Of a stretch of 5,764 bases of DNA, positions 1 to 5,599 are shown in pieces. Under the pieces are notes generated by a model, which ran no database searches, was not told the DNA's origin, and saw only the letters and a list, made by a program, of their open reading frames with translations. The translations under genes and the position numbers were made by a program. The stretch comes from Candidatus Hydrogenedens terephthalaticus JGI OTU-1. Its GTDB lineage: Bacteria; Hydrogenedentota; Hydrogenedentia; Hydrogenedentales; Hydrogenedentaceae. The stretch covers positions 73,353 through 79,116 of the forward strand of contig AWNW01000004.1 of the NCBI GenBank assembly GCA_000493945.1. The letters run 5' to 3'. Each line of letters opens with the position of its first letter. Positions within the stretch are counted from its first letter, which is position 1.

Positions 1-1312
1 AAAATCGGTCTCGTATTTTACCAACTATTTTTCCCCTTTCTATCTCAGAACTATCAATTTTTTTCCAATCATCATAGTTTATACATTGTATATTTTTAGA
101 TTTTAATAATTTAATAACATCATCTCTGGAACCTTTTCTATTTTTTTCTAATTGAGGTAAGTCTTCTAATAGGTTTTTAACAGTTTCTAAACTATCTGGT
201 TTGTTATGACCTATTAGCCCGACCGGTCCCCTTTTTATCCAACCTGTAACATATACTCCCGTTATAATTTTATCATCCTTTACAACTCTACCATTTTTAT
301 TCGGGATTATCCCCTTAATTTCATCATAAGGAAGTCCGGGAAATCTGTTTCCTCTATAGCCGATACATGATATAACATAATTACAGTCCATTTTCTCTAT
401 TGTGCCTGTACCTATTGCTCTTTGTTTATTTGCTGAACCTTCAAGAATATTCTTTTCAAACAATATTTGTTCTACTTTTCCATCACCTATAATCCGTATG
501 GGAGATCGTAGAAAAGCAAAATAAATTTGTCTATTCTTTTCTACTTTATTCATCGAAAATTTCTTAAAATACTCAAACATCCTTTGTATAGAAGGATTGC
601 TATCTATCTCTTCTTGACTGGCTTTGTTTATCTCCAATTCCGAAGGTTCTATAATCATATCTGTATCCCCAATTTCTTCCATAGATAGAAGTTCATTCTC
701 TTTAAATTTTGCCTGTGTGGGTCCCCTTCTACCCACAATATAAACTTCTTTGAGTTTACTCTCTTCTAAAACTTTTATCGCATGTTTTGATATATCTGTT
801 GGGGATAGTTCACTCACGGGTCTGCATAAAATTCTTGCGACATCTAAGGCAACATTTCCCATTCCAATAATTACAGCCCGTTCTCCTTCAAGTTTTATAT
901 CTAATGAATGGTAAACAGGATGACAATTATACCAACCCACAATAGAACTGGCTGTATAACAGCCCGGTAAATCTTCACCGGGAATTCCTAATCTCTGACT
1001 GGTTTCCATACCACAAGCAAGAATGACAGCATCATAAAAATTTTGCAATTCAATTAGTGTTATATCTACCCCTACATCAACATTCCCAAAATAAGCAAAT
1101 CGTTCATTTTTTGCTATCATGTCAAATGCTTTGGAAACATTTCGTATATTCGGATTATCAGGAGCTACTCCCTTACGAACTAAACCAAAGGGGTCTGGAT
1201 ACCTTTCATACATATCTATTTCACAGTCCGCATGAAGACGAAGAAGATGTTCAGCAGAAAAAAAACCACTCGGTCCACTACCTATTATAGCTATTCTGTA
1301 TTTTGTTTCCAT
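1..1312 (-). CDS. fprA: Ferredoxin-NADP+ reductase, FprA/adrenodoxin reductase type (3' end cut by window)
   Basis: Predicted cytoplasmic FAD enzyme moving electrons between NADPH and ferredoxin. The window holds residues 1-437; the stop lies off the left edge, and with family members near 450-460 residues (from memory) little is missing. Visible motifs: N-terminal FAD Rossmann loop G11-S-G13-P-S-G16; the family signature PFGLVR at 41-46, followed by KGVAPDNP; the NADPH-binding loop G150-M-G152-N-V-A155-L-D; an arginine pair R195-R196 in VGRRGPTQ, placed to grip the NADPH 2'-phosphate; and the C-terminal FAD signature GWIKRGP at 357-363, then GLIGHNKPDS. All fall in one uninterrupted frame. 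The ATG at 1310-1312 sits just before the FAD loop, with AAAGGA (1319-1324, minus strand) as a ribosome binding site. The gene diverges from the one at 1395. A GltD-like glutamate synthase small subunit is less likely because PFGLVR and GWIKRGP are FprA hallmarks. The physiological electron direction is not visible. Confidence 0.9.
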   Translation of the reverse strand, partial: METKYRIAIIGSGPSGFFSAEHLLRLHADCEIDMYERYPDPFGLVRKGVAPDNPNIRNVSKAFDMIAKNERFAYFGNVDVGVDITLIELQNFYDAVILACGMETSQRLGIPGEDLPGCYTASSIVGWYNCHPVYHSLDIKLEGERAVIIGMGNVALDVARILCRPVSELSPTDISKHAIKVLEESKLKEVYIVGRRGPTQAKFKENELLSMEEIGDTDMIIEPSELEINKASQEEIDSNPSIQRMFEYFKKFSMNKVEKNRQIYFAFLRSPIRIIGDGKVEQILFEKNILEGSANKQRAIGTGTIEKMDCNYVISCIGYRGNRFPGLPYDEIKGIIPNKNGRVVKDDKIITGVYVTGWIKRGPVGLIGHNKPDSLETVKNLLEDLPQLEKNRKGSRDDVIKLLKSKNIQCINYDDWKKIDSSEIERGKIVGKIRDRF

Positions 1313-1394
1313 TTAAAATCCTTTTTATTCCCTTATTTTTGTTATATTATAGTTAGTAATTATATCTTAATCATTATTTTGAAGGAGATATTAT
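1313..1394. promoter_or_regulatory. Divergent intergenic promoter region
   Basis: These 82 very AT-rich bases separate two divergent genes and must hold both start signals. On the plus strand TTGTTA (1339-1344) and TATCTT (1363-1368), 18 bases apart, are a plausible but imperfect -35/-10 pair for the gene at 1395. On the minus strand two perfect TATAAT hexamers (1359-1364 and 1346-1351) could serve as -10 boxes for the reductase gene, though neither has a good -35 at the right distance. In such AT-rich DNA hexamer matches occur by chance, so the individual boxes are tentative. Confidence 0.3.
1382..1389 (+). promoter_or_regulatory. Strong ribosome binding site for the gene at 1395
   Basis: AAGGAGAT matches the Shine-Dalgarno consensus and its AGGAG core (1383-1387) ends 7 bases before the ATG at 1395. 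It fixes that start, which also places the twin-arginine motif at the expected distance from the N-terminus. Confidence 0.8.
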
Positions 1395-2357
1395 ATGTCT
1401 TACCATAAAATTGACCGTAGAACATTTCTGGGAACATCCATATCTACAACTACCATTTCACTTGCTTCTTTTAGTCAAAATAACGAGCAAAATACACCCT
1501 CAAATACAAATGAGAACTCTCTTCCCTGTGGAAATATTCGAGGATTAAAGGTAAGTAGATTACTTTTAGGCGGTAATTTATTAACTCATTTTACACATAG
1601 TCGAGACCTAAAATATGTTTATAATCTCTGTGCTCATTACAATACACCAGAGAAAATAATGGAAACAATGCAATTAGCAGAAAAACAGGGTATAAATACT
1701 CTTGTTATTCATACCGTTCCTGATATACTTAAAGTCCTTGAGGATTATCGCTTTAAAAAGGGAGGGAAAATACAATGGATTATATGCCCAACAGCATATC
1801 CTGATGCAGATTTTGATTTATATAAGGAACAGGTAAAACAACTTATAGATATAGGTCTGGATGCTCTTTATCTATGGGGAGTAACGGCAGACCGATTAGT
1901 CCGTGAGAAAAAAATCTCAATTATTAAAAAAGCCGTAGAATTAGGAAAAGAGAATGCACTACCTTCCGGAGTTGGTGCTCATGACCTTGAAGTTATAAAA
2001 GTATGTGAAAAAGAAAAAATAGAGCCCGATTTTTATATTAAAACTTTCCATCATCACAATTATCCCACAGGTCCAAAAAAAGAACAATTGACAGAACCTT
2101 ACGCTGAAATTCCCGGTTATTGGTGTAAAGACCCTGACGAAACCATTCAAGTTATGAAAGATGTTGAAATCCCATGGATAGCCTTTAAAGTAATGTCTGC
2201 AGGTGCTATTCCTCCCGAGGATGCTTTCCCTTATGTCTTTAACAATGGTGCTGACCATATTTTAGCCGGCATGTTTGATTTCGAAATAGAACAAGATGCA
2301 AAAATAGCGAAGAACGCAGTGGAAAATGTAAATAGAACACGACCGTGGAGAAGTTAA
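1395..2357 (+). CDS. Tat-signal, TIM-barrel-like protein of unknown function (distant aldo/keto reductase resemblance)
   Basis: A 320-residue protein whose function I cannot name. Its N-terminus, DRRTFLG at residues 7-13, followed by a Thr/Ser-rich, weakly hydrophobic stretch to about 26, reads as a twin-arginine signal, implying export of a folded, perhaps cofactor-containing protein. A polar, Asn-rich linker follows (about 28-42). The mature part begins GNIRGLKVSRLLLGGN (46-61), resembling the first strand of aldo/keto reductases, but the family's Asp/Tyr/Lys/His tetrad is not recognisable. The alternating hydrophobic segments suggest an alpha/beta barrel. Conspicuous motifs are H219-H220-H221-N, WIAFKVMSAGAI (261-272) and GMFDFE (292-297). 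I remember similar uncharacterised proteins from planctomycete-like bacteria that share the FKV.AAGAI and GMFDF motifs. The start is supported by AAGGAGAT. The gene stands alone between two opposite-strand genes, and its TAA overlaps the stop of the convergent gene. Confidence 0.8.
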   Translation: MSYHKIDRRTFLGTSISTTTISLASFSQNNEQNTPSNTNENSLPCGNIRGLKVSRLLLGGNLLTHFTHSRDLKYVYNLCAHYNTPEKIMETMQLAEKQGINTLVIHTVPDILKVLEDYRFKKGGKIQWIICPTAYPDADFDLYKEQVKQLIDIGLDALYLWGVTADRLVREKKISIIKKAVELGKENALPSGVGAHDLEVIKVCEKEKIEPDFYIKTFHHHNYPTGPKKEQLTEPYAEIPGYWCKDPDETIQVMKDVEIPWIAFKVMSAGAIPPEDAFPYVFNNGADHILAGMFDFEIEQDAKIAKNAVENVNRTRPWRS

Positions 2358-3145
2358 TCTCTCTTCAAAACAAGCCGAACCTCTGTTCCAATCTTTATTT
2401 TGAGTTGTTTTTCTGCGGAACTACAATTAACTGCAATTTCCAAACGGTTTCCACTTCCAAATAAACACAATGGTTGCCCCACATTTACTTTGCCATAACT
2501 CAACGAAAAAGGAATTTTTTGAAAACTACTTTTTACCTTTGCATATATAGGCAAATTATCTTGTAACTGTTCCTTTTTTATATTTGTAATAGCATTGCCA
2601 AATCGGTCTATATGGATTACTTCGCCATAAATACAATTATCTTTTATATACGCATCAGGGATATTTAAAACTTGCAAATCATCCACAGAAGGTCCAAAAT
2701 CTTCCCAGTTACCTCCCTTTACCAATTGCACAGCAATAGGTGCCATAATGTCTCTACCATGGAATGTATTACTAATATGATGAGAAATCGTGTCAAAATA
2801 TTTCACATGTCGGACTTCCACATGTTTGTTTTTAAAAATAAAAGTTGCGATGCCATTATCTGGACATATCAGAAATTTTTGGTTTTCATGGATTATTAGT
2901 ATCCTTCGTTCCGTTCCAACACCCGGGTCTATTACTGCTATATGTATAGAAGGTATCTGCCAATAGTCCCACATCCGTTCCAAAAACAAAGCCCCTTCCA
3001 TTATATTTTGTGGACTTATCTCATGAGACAAATCTACAATATTTATATTTGATAAAGAAGAAAAAAGAACTCCTTTTATTTCTGCTACATAAGGGTCTTT
3101 ATTCCCAAAATCAGTAAGTAATGTAATATACTTTATTTTTTCCAT
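2354..3145 (-). CDS. SAM hydroxide adenosyltransferase (DUF62, chlorinase/fluorinase superfamily)
   Basis: A complete 263-residue member of the family whose studied archaeal and bacterial proteins hydrolyse S-adenosylmethionine with hydroxide to adenosine and methionine. The N-terminal domain opens TLLTDFG.KDPYVAEIKG (8-25) with D12 and D17, then DLSHEI (38-43). The Asp-Arg-His set typical of the hydrolase branch is present: D73 and R80 in DPGVGTERR (73-81) and H129 in TFHGRD (127-132). PDNG follows at 95-98. The C-terminal barrel-like domain carries IDRFGNAITNI (179-189). Length is normal and no residue seems missing. The true halogenases are rare and lack this triad, so hydrolase is the better call. 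The ATG at 3143-3145 has only a weak AGG (3154-3156) upstream. The gene diverges from the one at 3230 and converges on the one ending at 2357. The biological role of the family is unsettled; SAM turnover is the usual suggestion. Confidence 0.92.
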   Translation of the reverse strand: MEKIKYITLLTDFGNKDPYVAEIKGVLFSSLSNINIVDLSHEISPQNIMEGALFLERMWDYWQIPSIHIAVIDPGVGTERRILIIHENQKFLICPDNGIATFIFKNKHVEVRHVKYFDTISHHISNTFHGRDIMAPIAVQLVKGGNWEDFGPSVDDLQVLNIPDAYIKDNCIYGEVIHIDRFGNAITNIKKEQLQDNLPIYAKVKSSFQKIPFSLSYGKVNVGQPLCLFGSGNRLEIAVNCSSAEKQLKIKIGTEVRLVLKRD

Positions 3146-3184
3146 ATATTTAACCTAAAAAGATTTTAACTATATGCTTTTTAT

Positions 3185-3213
3185 ATTATAAATGCAGATT
3201 ATTATACATGAAA
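3185..3213 (-). promoter_or_regulatory. Candidate promoter for the SAM hydrolase gene
   Basis: On the minus strand a perfect -10 hexamer TATAAT (3185-3190) lies 17 bases downstream of TTTCAT (3208-3213), a poor -35. Transcription would begin near 3178, giving a leader of about 33 bases. The rest of the 84-base divergent spacer (3146-3229) must also contain the promoter for the gene at 3230, but no plus-strand pair stands out. Confidence 0.35.
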
Positions 3214-3215
3214 AT

Positions 3216-3223
3216 AGAAAGGA
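3216..3223 (+). promoter_or_regulatory. Ribosome binding site for the gene at 3230
   Basis: AGAAAGGA ends 6 bases before the ATG at 3230 and supports that start. The Rossmann glycine loop begins at residue 9 from it, as expected for an intact N-terminus. Confidence 0.65.
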
Positions 3224-3229
3224 TATTTT

Positions 3230-4282
3230 ATGAAAGATAATATTTTGATATATGGTGCCTATGGATACACAGGTTTATTAATTCTTGATGAATGCATGAA
3301 ACAACAACTACCCGTTATTATTGGTGGAAGAAATGAAAATAAGTTAAAAGAAATTTCTCAAAAATATAGTTTAGAATACCGTGCTTTTTCACTAAATAGT
3401 GTAGATGAAATAGCGAATAAATTAGACAATATCCGTGTCGTTATCCATGCCGCAGGACCTTTCCAATATACTGCTAAAAATATGGTATTAGCATGTATTG
3501 AAACAGGAACTCATTATATTGATATTACTGGAGAAATAGATGTGTTTGAATGGATTGCGACCAAAGATTCTGAAGCCAAAGATAAAAACATAATGCTTTT
3601 ACCCGGTGGCGGTTATGATGTTGTTCCCAGCGATTGTCTTGCCTCTTATTTAAAATCGTTGTTACCCGATGCAACCCATTTGTCCCTTGCCTTCTATACC
3701 AGTGGTCGTCCTTCCCACGGAACCATGTTAACCGCAATTGAGAGTATGGGAAAAGGGGGACAAATAAGAAAAGATGGGATACTGCAATCTGTTCCACCCG
3801 CCTATAAAAAAATGAAAATTAACTTTGGAGAGGAAACAAAATTTTGTGTAACTATTCCGTGGGGTGATGTAAGCACTGCTTATTATTCCACACAAATCCC
3901 CAATATAGAAGTTTATATGGCTATTTCTAAAGGTATGAGTTTTATGTTACAGGGAATTAAGGTAACACAAAACATCATAGGAACAGAACCCGTACAAAAT
4001 TTTTTAAAAAACCGTATTCCTGAAGGAGGTCCTTCAAAAGAAGAGAGAGCAAAAAGTCTTGCTTTCCTATGGGGTGAAGTTAAAAATGAAAAAGGCGTTT
4101 ATAAAAGAGCAGGAATGAAAACACCAGATGGTTATGATTTGACTGCGTGTTCAAGTGTTCTTATCGCCAAAAAAGTATTAAATGGTAATTTTAAACCAGG
4201 TTTCCAAACACCTTCCCTCGCTTACGGTTATGACCTTGTATTAGAACTACCCAATGTCGAACGATGGGATATTAACGATTAA
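3230..4282 (+). CDS. Saccharopine dehydrogenase-like / trans-acting enoyl reductase family oxidoreductase
   Basis: A 350-residue NAD(P)-dependent oxidoreductase, probably cytoplasmic; no signal peptide or membrane segment is seen. The N-terminal Rossmann fold begins ILIYGAYGYTG (5-15) with the nucleotide loop G9-A-Y-G12-Y-T-G15. GGRN at 32-35 puts an arginine after the second strand, which suggests NADPH preference. HAAGPFQ (73-79), HYIDITGE (95-102) and PGGGYDVVPSDC (125-136) follow, all signatures of the saccharopine dehydrogenase-like group that includes the mycobacterial trans-acting enoyl reductases. The rest is the less conserved C-terminal domain. True saccharopine dehydrogenase acts in lysine metabolism, and the enoyl reductases serve polyketide lipids. 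No gene of either pathway is nearby, so the substrate is unknown. The gene appears monocistronic, diverging from the SAM hydrolase and converging on the deaminase gene. Confidence 0.85.
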   Translation: MKDNILIYGAYGYTGLLILDECMKQQLPVIIGGRNENKLKEISQKYSLEYRAFSLNSVDEIANKLDNIRVVIHAAGPFQYTAKNMVLACIETGTHYIDITGEIDVFEWIATKDSEAKDKNIMLLPGGGYDVVPSDCLASYLKSLLPDATHLSLAFYTSGRPSHGTMLTAIESMGKGGQIRKDGILQSVPPAYKKMKINFGEETKFCVTIPWGDVSTAYYSTQIPNIEVYMAISKGMSFMLQGIKVTQNIIGTEPVQNFLKNRIPEGGPSKEERAKSLAFLWGEVKNEKGVYKRAGMKTPDGYDLTACSSVLIAKKVLNGNFKPGFQTPSLAYGYDLVLELPNVERWDIND

Positions 4283-4291
4283 ATTCTATCC

Positions 4292-4340
4292 GTTTTTTTG
4301 TTTTGATATTATCTATGCCTAACCTAACTATCAAAAAAAC
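4292..4340. repeat. Inverted repeat between convergent genes, possible weak bidirectional terminator
   Basis: GTTTTTTTG (4292-4300) and CAAAAAAAC (4332-4340) are perfect 9-base reverse complements around a 31-base loop, and TTTTGATA (4301-4308) can alternatively pair with TATCAAAA (4329-4336). They occupy the 57-base spacer between the convergent stops and touch the last base of the deaminase TAG. The location suits a terminator, but the stem is almost all A/T and no run of U follows it on either strand, so the function is uncertain. Confidence 0.3.
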
Positions 4341-5041
4341 TACACCCCATAAGCATCTTTATCACAGTATATCGTGCAATTTTGCGACAATAATAGTAAT
4401 GAGGCTGGAAAATGAGTGGTAATCTCTCCTTTCATCAATAATCTTAACGCATCTCTTTTTGATGACCCCTTTATTATTAAAATAATTTCTTTTGAGTTTA
4501 ATATTTCTTTAAAACCAAGAGTATACCCATGTGTAGGTTTCTCTCTGGCTTTATCCAACATGGAATGAGTTAAATAATGCGGTGGAACAATGTGTGCATC
4601 TGGAATAATTGTATCTGCTGGAAAATTTAATCCAACATGTCCATCTGTTCCCATACCCAAAATACACAAATCTATACCGTTGTGTTGGCTTATCAAACTT
4701 TTTATGCGATTACATTCATTTTCGGGGTTTTCTGCATTACTTTGAAACCCCATCAATTGTTTTTCATCAAGTTTAAGCGGTTGAATAATGTTTTCTTTGA
4801 TATAAGTTTCGCATGTAGATGGATCATCAGGTTGTATTCCACCCCACTCATCTAATTTCAATATTTTTATATGCCTAAATAATTCAGATTGCTCTGGAAA
4901 TAATTGATAAAGTCCAATAGGACTTTCACCTGTTGCTACACAGATTAACGCCTCTGAATTTCTTTTAACAGATGATACTATGTGTTGAAATGCACTTCTA
5001 CATACTTCTTTATATGTATCATATATTTTTATATTTGACAT
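4340..5041 (-). CDS. Glucosamine/galactosamine-6-phosphate deaminase-isomerase family protein (NagB/AgaI-like)
   Basis: A 233-residue sugar-phosphate isomerase-fold protein, expected to convert an amino-sugar 6-phosphate to the ketose 6-phosphate plus ammonia. Family signs in order: phosphate loop ATGESPIGLY (36-45); L63-D64-E65-W66, matching the MDEY/LDEW catalytic segment; DPSTCETYIKENIIQPL (73-89), which recalls enterobacterial AgaI (galactosamine-6-phosphate isomerase) more than NagB; GMGTDGHVGLNFP (129-141) with catalytic D133 and H135; TLGFKEILNSKEI (174-186); and KGSSKRDA with K195 as phosphate ligand. Oddly, the glutamate of the usual NEP is replaced by F140, as in the FP of 6-phosphogluconolactonases. 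The protein is slightly shorter than typical NagB (about 266). It lies 6 bases after the NuoE-like gene and lacks a clear Shine-Dalgarno: the nearest AAGGA is over 20 bases upstream, inside that gene, so translation may depend on coupling. Exact substrate is uncertain; a 6-phosphogluconolactonase is possible but less likely. Confidence 0.8.
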   Translation of the reverse strand: MSNIKIYDTYKEVCRSAFQHIVSSVKRNSEALICVATGESPIGLYQLFPEQSELFRHIKILKLDEWGGIQPDDPSTCETYIKENIIQPLKLDEKQLMGFQSNAENPENECNRIKSLISQHNGIDLCILGMGTDGHVGLNFPADTIIPDAHIVPPHYLTHSMLDKAREKPTHGYTLGFKEILNSKEIILIIKGSSKRDALRLLMKGEITTHFPASLLLLSQNCTIYCDKDAYGV

Positions 5042-5047
5042 ATTATT

Positions 5048-5599
5048 CTATTGTGCTTCTGTTTCCTTTTCAGAATATTGTTCAAGAATCGCAGGAATCT
5101 TATCCGGCGTTACCTGTCCAAATATTTCCTCATTAATTTCAACAACAGGTGCTAACCCACAACATCCTAAACATCGTGTCCCTTCAAGGGAGAACAAACC
5201 ATCTTTTGTTGTTTCTCCGAATTGTATTCCGAGTTCCTCTTTTAATTTATCTACGACCCGTTCTGCCCCTTTTACATAACAGGCTGTACCGAGGCAAACT
5301 CGAATGAGATATTTTCCTCGTGGCACAAGACGGAAAAAGTGGTAAAAGGTAGCAACTCCAGATACTTTTGCCATGGGTACTTGCAATAATTGAGCCACTG
5401 CGTCCATTTGTGTTTTTCCAAGAAAGCCATAATGTTCCTGAACCAATTGAAGTATTTTGATTAGTTTACTTTCTGGATTGGCTTCCTTTTTACATTCTTC
5501 AATGAATTCAATAATTTGTCCTGGAAGTGCCTTTTTTGCAAATTCTTCGACTTCCTTCCAATTATCTGTTGTTTGTTGTATATTATGATGTGCGCACAT
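5048..5599 (-). CDS. nuoE: NuoE/HndA-like thioredoxin-fold [2Fe-2S] protein, hydrogenase subunit
   Basis: A 183-residue NuoE family protein, equivalent to the small [2Fe-2S] subunit of complex I and of NAD(P)-linked [FeFe]-hydrogenases (HndA/HydC). It normally relays electrons beside the flavin subunit. The N-terminal helical domain (about 25-85) contains LIKILQLVQEHYGFL and VSGVATFYHFF (79-89). The thioredoxin-fold domain supplies the four cluster ligands: C102 and C107 in CLGTAC, C143 and C147 in CLGCC, with C146 an extra cysteine, followed by GLAPVVEIN (148-156). The first 25 residues are a less conserved extension that includes C2-A-H-H. The start overlaps the hydrogenase stop in TAATG and has GAGAGG 9 bases upstream. 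Position after a [FeFe]-hydrogenase gene argues for a hydrogenase role rather than respiratory complex I. The NuoF-like flavin partner is not in the window and is presumably upstream (right of 5764). Confidence 0.93.
   Translation of the reverse strand: MCAHHNIQQTTDNWKEVEEFAKKALPGQIIEFIEECKKEANPESKLIKILQLVQEHYGFLGKTQMDAVAQLLQVPMAKVSGVATFYHFFRLVPRGKYLIRVCLGTACYVKGAERVVDKLKEELGIQFGETTKDGLFSLEGTRCLGCCGLAPVVEINEEIFGQVTPDKIPAILEQYSEKETEAQ

Noticed and set aside
1057..1290. Plus-strand open frame of 77 codons
   Set aside because: It lies antisense within the FprA coding region, which has clear family motifs in this stretch (FAD loop, PFGLVR); the open frame has no recognisable features.
1959..2258. 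Minus-strand open frame of 99 codons
   Set aside because: Antisense to the conserved part of the Tat-signal protein, Phe-rich composition typical of an antisense frame, no support as a gene.
2672..2899. Plus-strand open frame of 75 codons
   Set aside because: Antisense to the catalytic region of the SAM hydrolase, whose D73/R80/H129 set is intact.
2354..3145. A SAM-dependent fluorinase or chlorinase (halometabolite gene)
   Set aside because: The Asp-Arg-His set of the hydroxide-using branch is present, and no halometabolite biosynthesis genes are nearby.
3525..3797. Minus-strand open frame of 90 codons
   Set aside because: Antisense to the conserved GGGYDVVPSDC region of the oxidoreductase; no motif or start signal of its own.
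4637..4855. Plus-strand open frame of 72 codons
   Set aside because: Antisense to the catalytic core of the NagB/AgaI-like gene.
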